In this document: piece after piece, positions 1-7,790 of the stretch | Numbering within the stretch: the stretch's first letter is position 1 | How the letters are laid out: each line of letters starts with the position of its first letter | Source: Oscillospiraceae bacterium | Lineage (GTDB): Bacteria > Bacillota > Clostridia > Oscillospirales > Oscillospiraceae | NCBI GenBank assembly: GCA_017458335.1 | Contig: JAFTFT010000033.1 | Span: forward strand, 1-64,000 | Direction of reading: 5' to 3' | DNA length: 64,000 nucleotides | Made by a program: the position numbers and the translations under genes | Notes under the pieces: generated by a model | Seen by the model: only the letters and a program-made list of their open reading frames with translations | The model's database searches: none | Told to the model about the DNA's origin: nothing

Positions 1-60
1 GGAAAGTGGTGTTATCCCATGTTTCCGTTGTAGAGACCTAGTGAAAAAGATGTCCTACTT

Positions 61-199
61 CAACGGAAACAGTGTTCAGCCTCTCCGGAACAAGTGTTCA
101 ATCTCCTCGGTTTCAGTGCCCAGAATAAACGGAATATTCAAAATGATAACTCTTCATGTGAGTTCAGGTGAAAGATGCACTTTGGTGAATATTCTGGGC
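61..199. repeat. Degenerate ~22-bp repeats resembling IS21-type terminal repeats
   Basis: Four loosely conserved units of the form cGGAA-nnn-GTGTTCA recur about every 22 bp: GGAAACAGTGTTCA near 65, CGGAACAAGTGTTCA near 86, CGGTTTCAGTG near 108 and CGGAATATTCA near 130. IS21-family elements carry multiple terminal repeats of this general style as transposase-binding sites, so this may be the end of such an element lying to the left of the window. An inverted pair (gcccagaata at 118-127, tattctgggc at 190-199) lies in the same stretch. No transposase reading frame is visible here, so the assignment is inference. Confidence 0.35.
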
Positions 200-341
200 T
201 TAGTGTCCTCCAGGTTTCACTGCACCGGTATATTCAAGCGGCAAAAGCTACGATGTAAGCATGACGTTTCTAAACCCTGAGAGCAATTAGTACATCCCTT
301 TGGCAGAGTTCACATTATAGCGAATTGAGGCAAGTTAAAGC

Positions 342-1880
342 GTGGATAACTCATCAAGAGCAAATAGAATATTTAGGGGAACAGTCATTATCGTATTTGT
401 CGGTATCCTTGCTAAATTTGCTTCGTTCATCTCAGAAGCGGTGATGGCCGCATATCTTGGCACTACTTATCAAAGCGATGCTTATTATATGATTTCCAGC
501 ATACATGGTGTTGTTTACCCAATGATGAGCATAGGAATATGGAGAGTTTTTCTTCCGCTCTATAAGAGTCATGTTGCAAAAAAAGAGATAGCAACGGCAA
601 ATGCATTAACGGATAAAGCGCTGACTTTTTTTACAGCCATTTCTTTGATCGTTGTATTCTTGCTGATTATATTTGCTCCACAAGTGGTGTCTGTTGTGGC
701 ACCTGGTTTTAAAGGTGTAACTAGAGAGCTATGCATTAAGCTGGTGCGTATTTCAGCGCCGATGTATGTCTTCATCATTGCATCGGCGGTCTATGCTGCT
801 GTATTGAGATGTCACGATAAGTTCCTGGGAAGTCAGATCAGAGAAGTTGCATCCCATATACCTACCATTATTGCAGCTATATTCTTTTACAGGACGTTCG
901 GTATCGAAGCAATGGCCGTTGCTTTGGTTGTAGCGGGTATCTTGCGCTTACTGATTGAGCTGCCTTTCGTAGATTGGGGCTATCGTTATAAACCGGACTT
1001 CTCGTTTAGAACGGAAGAGTTCAATGTAATGCTGAAGCGGCTTCCTTCTGCCTTGCTGTCTGCGGGTGTCGCAGAGCTAAACACATTGATTGACAAGGCG
1101 ATGGCTTCTACATTACCGGCAGGGGCAATCTCGGCACTTAACTATGGAAATAAACTGCGGAATGTTTTCAGCGGACTTCTTTCTTCGGCGATTTCGACAG
1201 CGCTGTTTCCGCAAATGGTCGAGCTGATTGCTTTGGATAAAAAGCAGGAACTATCTAGGCTTATGCTGAAGATAATCAATATCTTCTGTGTCTTAATGAT
1301 ACCGGTTTCATTGGCGTGTGTTCTGTTTCGGACAGAGCTTGTTTCTGTGGTGTTCGAACGTGGCGCTTTTGGTCATGAGAGTACAGCGTTAACTGCTTCT
1401 ATCTTTGCTCTGTATACATTAAGCCTCTTTTCGGCCGCATGCAATTCTGTAGTCAGCAATATTTTTTATGGCTTTGGAGATACTCGCACACCTATGCAGA
1501 TAAGCGTCGTGAACCTTGGATTGAATGTTGCTCTGAATTTCTTGATGATTAATAGGCTGGGGGCAGCCGGTCTTGCCTTGGCCACATCTATTTCGTCTGT
1601 TGTGACATTGCTAATCCGCATCGTAGCTTCTGAAAAGTATGTGGAGTTGGAAATAAGATCTATGGCGTCAACAGCTGGAAAGGTGGTTTTAGCTTCCATA
1701 GTGGCGTGCGTGATCCCGAGAATCATTTTCTGGGTATATCCTATTAACAAGTATTTTGTCTTGTTTATTTCTGCCATCATGGGAATTGCAATCTATTATC
1801 TGTGTGTAAAGCTTCTGAAAGTTAGAGAGATTGATGATCTGATTAGCTTGTTCGGTAAAAGACTCAAGAAAGCCAAATGA
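342..1880 (+). CDS. MurJ/Wzx-like lipid-linked oligosaccharide flippase (MVF/MOP superfamily)
   Basis: A 512-residue polytopic membrane protein with about 12-14 hydrophobic segments across its whole length. Its length and the N-terminal pattern (VGILAKFASFISEAVMAAYL, near residues 20-40) fit MurJ/MviN and related Wzx-type flippases, which move undecaprenyl-linked precursors across the cytoplasmic membrane. The start is a GTG, chosen because the hydrophilic MDNSSRANRIFRGT segment leads directly into the first helix. The gene is visibly more AT-rich than most of the window. It is followed by a VanZ protein and two putative sugar/phosphate nucleotidyltransferases, so export of a surface polysaccharide is more likely than the housekeeping lipid II role, but the two cannot be separated from sequence alone. 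Confidence 0.8.
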   Translation: MDNSSRANRIFRGTVIIVFVGILAKFASFISEAVMAAYLGTTYQSDAYYMISSIHGVVYPMMSIGIWRVFLPLYKSHVAKKEIATANALTDKALTFFTAISLIVVFLLIIFAPQVVSVVAPGFKGVTRELCIKLVRISAPMYVFIIASAVYAAVLRCHDKFLGSQIREVASHIPTIIAAIFFYRTFGIEAMAVALVVAGILRLLIELPFVDWGYRYKPDFSFRTEEFNVMLKRLPSALLSAGVAELNTLIDKAMASTLPAGAISALNYGNKLRNVFSGLLSSAISTALFPQMVELIALDKKQELSRLMLKIINIFCVLMIPVSLACVLFRTELVSVVFERGAFGHESTALTASIFALYTLSLFSAACNSVVSNIFYGFGDTRTPMQISVVNLGLNVALNFLMINRLGAAGLALATSISSVVTLLIRIVASEKYVELEIRSMASTAGKVVLASIVACVIPRIIFWVYPINKYFVLFISAIMGIAIYYLCVKLLKVREIDDLISLFGKRLKKAK

Positions 1881-1975
1881 TAAGCTGTTCATAAGAAAAT
1901 AGTTTGGACAAGTCCCTTTTGACCATTATTTATTTGGGTAAAGTATCAGGTGAAAACATGTAAGAGCAGATTGAT

Positions 1976-2473
1976 ATGTATCGTGAACTGATAAGAGTGA
2001 TTATCCTGATCGTAATCATGCTTTGTGTGGTAGAGATGACGAAAAGGCTTGACCGATCTGGGAAACATAAAAACCTGATGCTGCTGGTCATCTCATTGAT
2101 TTATGTTTGCGGGTTAGTCTATATGGTACGTTTTCGTGGGAATAGAACGAGGCTTTCTGGAGTTAGTTTCAGGATTCCAATGCCATTTTGGAGAGCAATC
2201 AGAAATCGTCATTATGGGTTGTCTACAAACAGATCTGTCTTAAATATGCTGCTGTTCGTCCCTTTTGGGTATCTTCTCCCCCAGATGAAGCAACTGAAAT
2301 GGTACCATGTGGCCGGTTTGGGCTTCATAACTTCTCTCATGATCGAGACATGTCAGCTGGTGTTCCGATTCGGTGTGTTTGAGCTGGATGACCTGGTGAA
2401 GAACACGATGGGCGCGGCACTCGGCTGGCTGCTGTATGCGGGCCTGGAGCAGATTTATAAAAACAATGAGTAG
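1976..2473 (+). CDS. VanZ-like family membrane protein
   Basis: 165 residues with about four transmembrane segments and the VanZ-family core: the NMLLFVPFGYLLP motif near residues 88-100, then an acidic/hydrophobic pair (IETCQLVFRFGVFELDDLVKN, near 122-142). VanZ-like proteins are membrane proteins of uncertain biochemical role, linked in some species to teicoplanin resistance or surface changes. The gene lies 95 bp downstream of the flippase and overlaps the next gene by 8 bp, so it is probably co-transcribed. A second VanZ-type gene lies at 7323-7790. Base composition shifts from AT-rich to GC-rich inside or just after this gene. Confidence 0.8.
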   Translation: MYRELIRVIILIVIMLCVVEMTKRLDRSGKHKNLMLLVISLIYVCGLVYMVRFRGNRTRLSGVSFRIPMPFWRAIRNRHYGLSTNRSVLNMLLFVPFGYLLPQMKQLKWYHVAGLGFITSLMIETCQLVFRFGVFELDDLVKNTMGAALGWLLYAGLEQIYKNNE

Positions 2474-3650
2474 TATTTCGACAGAACAGAACCTAATACT
2501 GAGTGCGCTTTCTGCTGCGCTCTTTGAGAAATCGGTCCGGAATGAGCGGACTGTTAATTGGGATGCTCTTTTTCAGGAATGTGTTTCTCAGACTGTTCTG
2601 CCCATTGTTTTTTCCGTTTTGCGGGATGACCTCCCTGAAGAAATAAGTCAGAAGTGGCAGCCGGTATATCACCGGCTGCTTGGCAATAATATCAGGGTCA
2701 TCTCCGCCCATTCCAACATCCATAAATTGCTGTCACCGCGGTATGTCATCCTGAAAGGCTGCGCGGCAGCGCGGTATTATCCGAAGCCGAACCTGAGGAC
2801 GATGGGGGACGTGGACTTCCTTGTGGACAGAGCGGATCTGGATTCTGCTTCTGAAATTTTGCAAAGAGCGGGGATGGAGAGAACCGATCAGGGGAGCCAT
2901 GACTTTCATCGCAACTTCACATATCAGAAGGTATCTTATGAGATGCACTGGGAAGCTCCGGGCATTCCGAAAATTGGCGGGGAAAGAATACGGGAACTGT
3001 TTCGTGATACGCTGGAGAAAGCGGTCCTTGTAGGCAATTCCTACTTTGTGCCATCCGATCTGCACCATGGGATGATTCTTCTGCTTCATAATGCAAGTCA
3101 CATGACCGCCGGAGGGATCGGCCTTCGCCATCTCTGCGACTGGGCAGTATATATCGAAAAGATGACGGATGCGTTTGTGATCGGGGAACTTACGCCTGCG
3201 CTGAAGGTCTGCGGCCTCTGGGAATATGCCAGGGTGTTGACGGCGATGAGCGCAAGTTTCCTTGGCGCAACCGAAAGAGACTGGGCTTCGGGGGCGGACG
3301 AGGGCCTGCTGGACAGTCTCATGGATGACATCTGGAGCGGGGGGAACTTCGGATACAAGGATGCCCATCGGCTGAATCTCCGGGTGCTCAATCGGAATAC
3401 GGAGAGCCGTAAGGTCGAACGGCGCGCTGTGATCCCAAGTCTGATGAGTGAGATCCATCTTAAGGCAAAGAAATGGTATCCGGCGCTCATGAAGTTCCCG
3501 CTCACGGTTCCTCTTGCCTGGGGCGCGGTGAGTTTCCGATACTTCACGAAGCTCCTGAGAGGGGAGCGAAGCCCGATACGGCTGAAGGACGCACGAACCG
3601 CGAAGATGCGGCGGGAACTCTTTGAACAGCTGAAGCTGTTTGAAGAGTAG
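2466..3650 (+). CDS. NTP_transf_5-like nucleotidyltransferase family protein
   Basis: 394 residues from the ATG at 2466, which overlaps the VanZ stop by 8 bp; a longer frame to 2436 exists but has no better start signal. Around residues 95-130 it shows the family signature VILKGCAAARYYPKPNLRTM followed by the acidic pair GDVDFLV, typical of nucleotidyltransferase-fold proteins of the NTP_transf_5 (PF14907) type. These occur in capsule and polysaccharide clusters and in some peptide-modification clusters. The substrate is unknown. The next gene is a paralogue with the same signature, so the two may act in sequence or on related substrates. Confidence 0.65.
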   Translation: MSSISTEQNLILSALSAALFEKSVRNERTVNWDALFQECVSQTVLPIVFSVLRDDLPEEISQKWQPVYHRLLGNNIRVISAHSNIHKLLSPRYVILKGCAAARYYPKPNLRTMGDVDFLVDRADLDSASEILQRAGMERTDQGSHDFHRNFTYQKVSYEMHWEAPGIPKIGGERIRELFRDTLEKAVLVGNSYFVPSDLHHGMILLLHNASHMTAGGIGLRHLCDWAVYIEKMTDAFVIGELTPALKVCGLWEYARVLTAMSASFLGATERDWASGADEGLLDSLMDDIWSGGNFGYKDAHRLNLRVLNRNTESRKVERRAVIPSLMSEIHLKAKKWYPALMKFPLTVPLAWGAVSFRYFTKLLRGERSPIRLKDARTAKMRRELFEQLKLFEE

Positions 3651-3691
3651 GAGTATAGATAACGAAAAATCCTGTTTTGGGAGAATGTAAG

Positions 3692-4816
3692 TTGTTGACG
3701 ACGGAACAAACGTATATCATCATGCTGCTGCGGGCTGCATTCGGGCAGACCGCGGCGCCTACTGCGCCGGAGCATTTGGACGAGGCGGCGGCTGAGAGAA
3801 TGATCCGGAATAACGGAATCCTGCTGACCGTCTATGCGTCCCTGACTTCTGCTTTGCGGGATAAGCTGCGAATTGATTGCCTTTCCATGGCCAGCCAGCA
3901 GGTTCAGCAGGGATATGAGGGAAAGCAGATCATGACTGCTCTGCGGGCTGCGGGGCTGGACTGTATCGGACTCAAAGGCTGGGAAACGCGGAAGCTTTAT
4001 CCCCAGGAGACCATGCGCCAGATGGCGGATCTGGACATCCTTGTCCGGCCGTATCATTTTAAGCAGATCGCCGATATCATGCGTGGACTGAAATTTACAG
4101 TCGGAGACGAATCTTCCTGGAAGCATGACAATTTTGCAAAGGGCTGCATCACGGTTGAGATGCACAAGCGTCTCACGGATGACAGTGATCAGGTCAGGGA
4201 ATGGGAGCGGCATGTCTGGGACCGGGTGATCCGGGACGGGGACGGTCTGCGCATGTCCATGGAAGACCAGATGATTTTTCATATCGTCCATATGCAGAAG
4301 GATTTTATGAATGGATCCCTTGGCTTGCGGCGGATTGTGGATACATGGCTGCTGCAGCGGCAGGAGTTTGATCATGACTGGGTGCGGCAGGAGATGGAAC
4401 GCATGGGGCTTGCCTCGTTCTACGAGCATATGCTTCGGCTTTCCCGGCAGTGCATGGGGGAGACGGAGCTGGACGAGGATGGAGAATTCTTGCTGGATCA
4501 CGCGTTTCGTTACGGCATCTATGGTTCTCAAAAGACCTATCAGATGGGCCGGATCGTCCGGATGTCCGGTGGAAGTCTCATGAGCGGGAAGATACGCTCT
4601 GCGGCTGCGGCGGTGTTTCTGCCCCGGCCGCGTATGAAGGCGCACTTCCCGACACTGGAGCGGTATCCGGTTCTTCTTCCGTATTTCTGGGGGAAGAGAA
4701 TTGCACGGTTCCTGAAAGGGGACGTCCGGCAGCTCCGTCAGAGGTTGGATTACAGCGATCTGACCGAGGAAGACTACCGGGAGATGCAGCGTTTCTCCCG
4801 TGCCGGCGGCTGCTGA
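3692..4816 (+). CDS. NTP_transf_5-like nucleotidyltransferase family protein (second copy)
   Basis: About 374 residues. The open frame reaches back to a TTG at 3677, but the GGGAG at 3679-3683 sits 8 nt before the TTG at 3692, so I place the start there; TTG at 3695 is also possible. The signature near residues 95-125 is CIGLKGWETRKLYPQETM followed by MADLDILVRPY, matching the LKG...YP...DxD pattern of the upstream gene. Overall identity between the two copies looks low outside this core. It probably modifies a sugar or phospho-substrate in the surface polysaccharide cluster, but no substrate can be read from sequence. Confidence 0.6.
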   Translation: MLTTEQTYIIMLLRAAFGQTAAPTAPEHLDEAAAERMIRNNGILLTVYASLTSALRDKLRIDCLSMASQQVQQGYEGKQIMTALRAAGLDCIGLKGWETRKLYPQETMRQMADLDILVRPYHFKQIADIMRGLKFTVGDESSWKHDNFAKGCITVEMHKRLTDDSDQVREWERHVWDRVIRDGDGLRMSMEDQMIFHIVHMQKDFMNGSLGLRRIVDTWLLQRQEFDHDWVRQEMERMGLASFYEHMLRLSRQCMGETELDEDGEFLLDHAFRYGIYGSQKTYQMGRIVRMSGGSLMSGKIRSAAAAVFLPRPRMKAHFPTLERYPVLLPYFWGKRIARFLKGDVRQLRQRLDYSDLTEEDYREMQRFSRAGGC

Positions 4817-4845
4817 GAAAGGAAAACAAGTATCTGTATTTATAC

Positions 4846-4874
4846 TTGCCCCTCTGCCGGAGATCTGCTACAAT
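4846..4874 (+). promoter_or_regulatory. Sigma-A type promoter for the small coiled-coil protein
   Basis: TTGCCC at 4846-4851 and TACAAT at 4869-4874 with a 17-bp spacer, 36 bp upstream of the ATG at 4911. Confidence 0.6.
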
Positions 4875-4910
4875 AATTCCATCATCTATCTTATGTAGGA
4901 GGTTTATCAT

Positions 4911-5177
4911 ATGCCGCGTCCCAAAGGATCGAAAAATAAAGTCACCGTTACCGTTCCTGTTGATGAGCGGATTGCCGCTGTCGAGCAGGAGATCGAAGAA
5001 CTGAATGCAGCGCTGAAAGCAAAGAAAAAAGAACTCAGGGCGCTGGTGAAGGCGAAAGAGGAAGAGGCGAGGATCGCCGCGGAGAAGAAGGCCAAAGAGG
5101 ATCGGGAAAAGATCGATGCCGCCATCGCAGCCAGCGGAAAGACCGTTGAGGAGATTCTCGAACTGCTGAAGAAATAA
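4911..5177 (+). CDS. Small coiled-coil protein with AT-hook-like N-terminus
   Basis: 88 residues with a strong AGGAGG site 8-9 nt before the ATG. Residues 1-9 (MPRPKGSKN) resemble an AT-hook-like basic motif. Residues 20-65 are a continuous charged heptad-like helix rich in Glu, Lys and Ala, predicting a coiled coil, and the tail (GKTVEEILELLKK) is another short helix. This architecture suggests a small DNA-binding or nucleoid-associated dimer, but no named family can be assigned. It has its own promoter and stands alone between the polysaccharide cluster and rplU. Confidence 0.65.
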   Translation: MPRPKGSKNKVTVTVPVDERIAAVEQEIEELNAALKAKKKELRALVKAKEEEARIAAEKKAKEDREKIDAAIAASGKTVEEILELLKK

Positions 5178-5225
5178 GCCGGTTGCCCTGTGTTATGCGC
5201 ATAAAATCAATATCATAAAAAACCA

Positions 5226-5254
5226 TTGACACGTGCACGGAAAAGTGTTATATT
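5226..5254 (+). promoter_or_regulatory. Promoter of the rplU-rpmA operon
   Basis: TTGACA at 5226-5231 and TATATT at 5249-5254 with a 17-bp spacer, a near-consensus sigma-A promoter. Transcription would begin near 5261, giving a ~75-nt leader before rplU. Confidence 0.75.
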
Positions 5255-5260
5255 ACCTGC

Positions 5261-5335
5261 GCCGCATTGAAAGGGCCGAAGCGAACCGCGTGTTCCGCCC
5301 TGAGAGCGAGACCTGAAAAGAGGGAGGATATTCCA
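5261..5335 (+). promoter_or_regulatory. Candidate ribosomal protein L21 leader
   Basis: The ~75-nt untranslated leader between the predicted transcription start and the rplU start codon contains self-complementary GC-rich words (GCGAACCGCGTGTTCC). Firmicutes often place an L21 leader RNA here for autoregulation. I infer the class from position; no covariance match was run. Confidence 0.4.
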
Positions 5336-5650
5336 GTGAAGCATGCCGTTATTGTGACCGGAGGCAAGCAGTATCGTGTTGCCGAGGGCGACGTGATCTA
5401 TGTCGAGAAGCTCGACGCAGAAGCCGGTTCTACGGTCACCTTTGACAAGGTTCTGTGCGTGGTGGACGAAGCGAACGCCACTGTCGGTACGCCTGTTGTC
5501 GCCGGTGCGACCGTTACCGCGAAGGTTGAGAAGAGCGGAAAGTCTGCGAAGGTTCGCGTCTATAAGATGAAGCCGAAAAAGGGCTATCGCCGGACGCAGG
5601 GCCACAGACAGCCCTACACCAAGCTCACGGTAGAAGCGATCAACGCGTAA
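5336..5650 (+). CDS. rplU: 50S ribosomal protein L21
   Basis: 104 residues, the usual length for bacterial L21, starting from a GTG at 5336 with GGGAGG 9 nt upstream; the open frame continues further upstream only into the leader. The sequence has the L21 signature: [20 protein letters not shown] at the N-terminus and [17 protein letters not shown] near the C-terminus, which binds 23S rRNA. It is the first gene of rplU-rpmA. Unusually for Firmicutes, no Prp (YsxB) protease gene lies between it and rpmA; the gap is only 43 bp. Confidence 0.97.
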   Translation: MKHAVIVTGGKQYRVAEGDVIYVEKLDAEAGSTVTFDKVLCVVDEANATVGTPVVAGATVTAKVEKSGKSAKVRVYKMKPKKGYRRTQGHRQPYTKLTVEAINA

Positions 5651-5693
5651 GAAATCAACAGGTTAACAGGATTCACGATGGAGGTGTAACCAG

Positions 5694-5957
5694 ATGGCTC
5701 ATAAAAAAGGTATGGGTTCTACCAAGAACGGCCGCGACAGCGAGTCCAAGCGTCTCGGCGCCAAGCGTGCGGATGGCCAGTTCGTCCTGGCAGGCAACAT
5801 TCTTGTCCGTCAGCGCGGTACGAAGATTCATCCCGGAACCAATGTCGGCAAGGGCAAGGATGATACCCTGTTCGCACTTGTTGACGGTACCGTTAAGTTC
5901 GAACGCCTGGGCAAGGAACGCAAGAAAGTCTCCGTTTATGAGGAGCTCGCCCAGTAA
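5694..5957 (+). CDS. rpmA: 50S ribosomal protein L27
   Basis: 87 residues starting [20 protein letters not shown], followed by the conserved R-x-RGTK-x-HPG-x-N-V-G core. L27 reaches the peptidyl-transferase centre with its N-terminus. In many Firmicutes L27 is made with a ~9-residue extension (ending ..LQLFA) that the Prp protease removes. Here the protein starts directly at the mature AHKKG end, like the Proteobacterial form, in keeping with the missing prp gene. The ATG has GGAGG 11 nt upstream. A terminator follows at 5972. Confidence 0.97.
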   Translation: MAHKKGMGSTKNGRDSESKRLGAKRADGQFVLAGNILVRQRGTKIHPGTNVGKGKDDTLFALVDGTVKFERLGKERKKVSVYEELAQ

Positions 5958-5971
5958 ATTGACGGGAATCA

Positions 5972-5997
5972 GGCCGGACGCATGTCCGGCCTTTTCC
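5972..5997 (+). terminator. Rho-independent terminator after rpmA
   Basis: Perfect 8-bp stem GGCCGGAC / GTCCGGCC with a GCAT loop (5972-5991), followed by TTTTCC. It separates rplU-rpmA from obgE, possibly with partial read-through since obgE begins 37 bp later without an obvious strong promoter. Confidence 0.8.
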
Positions 5998-6028
5998 TTA
6001 TATCGGATCAATCGGAACGGAGGAGACT

Positions 6029-7312
6029 ATGCCCTCATTTGTTGACAAAGCGCGGATCCACCTGCACGCCGGAAAGGGCGGGGACGGTGCGGTCGCCTTC
6101 CACAGGGAAAAGTACATCGCGGCCGGCGGCCCGGACGGCGGAGACGGCGGCCGGGGCGGAAGCATTGTCTTTCTCCCGGACGATAACATGACGACCCTGA
6201 TGGACTTCCGCTATAAGAGAAAATACACCGCTCCCGACGGCGCGAACGGCCATGGGAAACGCTGCGCCGGGAAGGACGGCGCCGATCTCGAGGTCCGTGT
6301 GCCGCGCGGGACCCTGATCCGGGACACCGAATCGGGAAGCCTCATGCACGACATGTCCGACGGCAAACCCTTCGTCGCGGCCAGGGGCGGCCGGGGCGGC
6401 TGGGGAAACATGCACTTTGCGACCCCGACCCGGCAGGTTCCGCGCTTTGCCAAGCCCGGGCTTCCCGGGGAAGTGCGGGACGTGACGCTGGAGCTGAAGC
6501 TGCTGGCGGACGTGGGGCTGGTGGGCTTCCCGAACGTGGGGAAGTCGACGCTGCTCTCGGTGGTGAGCAAGGCGCATCCCAAGATCGCGAACTACCACTT
6601 CACCACGCTCTATCCGAACCTGGGCGTCGTCTATGCCGATGAGGGAAGCAGCTTTGTCCTGGCCGATATCCCCGGCATCATCGAAGGCGCCTCAGAAGGG
6701 GCGGGTCTCGGCCACGACTTTCTGCGCCATGTGGAACGCTGCCGCCTGCTGGTGCATGTGGTGGACGCCTCAGGCTCGGAGGGGCGTGACCCCGTGGAGG
6801 ACTTCACGGTCATCAACCGGGAGCTGTGTGAATACGAGCCGGCGCTGGCCGAACGGCCCCAGATTGTGGTGGCGAACAAGTGCGACATCATCACCGACGG
6901 CGGGGAAGCGCTGGAAAAGCTCCGCGCCCATGTCGAGGCGCTCGGCTTTCCGCTTCTGACGATGAGTGCCGCGACACATCAGGGGACGGCGGAGCTGATC
7001 CGCCTCTGCGCCGAAAAGCTCTCCGCGCTCCCGCCGATCGCTCCCTTTGAGCCTGACTATGTGGAGCCGGAGCCCGCTCCGGAAGGGGTGGAGGATGTCC
7101 GCATCGAGCACGGCGAGGACGGCGTCTGGCAGCTGGAAGGGGAATGGCTGAAGCGGGTGGCCGCCACGGTCAACTTCTCCGATTATGAGAGTCGGATGTT
7201 CTTCGACCGCTGTCTGAGAAAGGCGGGCATCTTCGACCGCCTGGAGGAACTGGGGATCAAAGACGGCGAAACGGTCTGCATCTATGATCTGATGTTTGAC
7301 TTCCGGTACTGA
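6029..7312 (+). CDS. obgE: GTPase ObgE/CgtA
   Basis: 427 residues with the full Obg architecture. The glycine-rich Obg fold occupies about residues 1-157 (AGKGGDGAVAFHREKY, GGPDGGDGGRGG). The G domain follows, with G1 GFPNVGKST near 168, G3 DIPGIIEGASEGAGLG near 213 and G4 NKCD near 285. A C-terminal OCT domain covers about residues 350-427. Obg is an essential ribosome-associated GTPase involved in 50S assembly and stress control, and it commonly lies downstream of rplU-rpmA, as here. GGAGG precedes the ATG. GC content is very high. Confidence 0.97.
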   Translation: MPSFVDKARIHLHAGKGGDGAVAFHREKYIAAGGPDGGDGGRGGSIVFLPDDNMTTLMDFRYKRKYTAPDGANGHGKRCAGKDGADLEVRVPRGTLIRDTESGSLMHDMSDGKPFVAARGGRGGWGNMHFATPTRQVPRFAKPGLPGEVRDVTLELKLLADVGLVGFPNVGKSTLLSVVSKAHPKIANYHFTTLYPNLGVVYADEGSSFVLADIPGIIEGASEGAGLGHDFLRHVERCRLLVHVVDASGSEGRDPVEDFTVINRELCEYEPALAERPQIVVANKCDIITDGGEALEKLRAHVEALGFPLLTMSAATHQGTAELIRLCAEKLSALPPIAPFEPDYVEPEPAPEGVEDVRIEHGEDGVWQLEGEWLKRVAATVNFSDYESRMFFDRCLRKAGIFDRLEELGIKDGETVCIYDLMFDFRY

Positions 7313-7322
7313 TTCGGGTAAA

Positions 7323-7790
7323 ATGAAGCGTAACAGAAAGCTTTTGTGGCTTTACGGACTCCTGACGCTGGCGGTGATGGTTCTGATTTTCTACATGTCC
7401 GCGAAGACCGCGGACGAGTCCGGCGGAATGAGCAAGTGGCTTGTGGAAACCGCGTTCGGGAGAGCGCTGGTCCGGGTGCTTCCGAAGATCACGGACCGCG
7501 GCCCTGAGATTGACCTCCGAAAATACGCCCACATGGCGGAGTATGCCCTGCTGGCGCTTCCCTCTGCGCTGTTTTTTCGGGAACTGCTTCTGGAACGGAG
7601 GCTTCCGCTCCGCGCGGCAGGCTGTTCGCTGGTCTTCTGCTTCCTCTATGCCTGCTCCGATGAATACCACCAGACCTTCATCCCGGGAAGAGCCGGTGCG
7701 ATGATCGACGTGGCCGTCGACATGGCGGGCGTCGCCTTCGGTCTTGGTCTTGTCCTTCTTGCGTGTATGAGGAGAAAGGAATTGAAATGA
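7323..7790 (+). CDS. VanZ family protein (PF04892-type)
   Basis: 155 residues from the ATG at 7323; the frame extends upstream but MKRNRKLLWLYGLLTLAVMV begins with the expected basic N-terminus and first helix. It shows the VanZ pattern of a short cytoplasmic start, a helix, the DLRKYAHMAEYALLALP motif near residue 65, and DEYHQTFIPGRAGAMIDVAVD near 112-132, whose H-Q-x-F-x-P-G-R stretch is characteristic. Function is uncertain; homologues are small membrane proteins of the cell envelope. It overlaps the next gene by ATGA, suggesting translational coupling. Confidence 0.85.
   Translation: MKRNRKLLWLYGLLTLAVMVLIFYMSAKTADESGGMSKWLVETAFGRALVRVLPKITDRGPEIDLRKYAHMAEYALLALPSALFFRELLLERRLPLRAAGCSLVFCFLYACSDEYHQTFIPGRAGAMIDVAVDMAGVAFGLGLVLLACMRRKELK

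Noticed and set aside
41-280. 79-codon frame at the left edge
   Set aside because: It covers repeat DNA, has no ribosome binding site and no protein-like pattern.
3098-4645. Long minus-strand frames such as 515 codons here, and similar ones opposite glgB, dxs, parE and parC
   Set aside because: They are antisense shadows of GC-rich genes, rich in Arg, His and Pro, without start signals.
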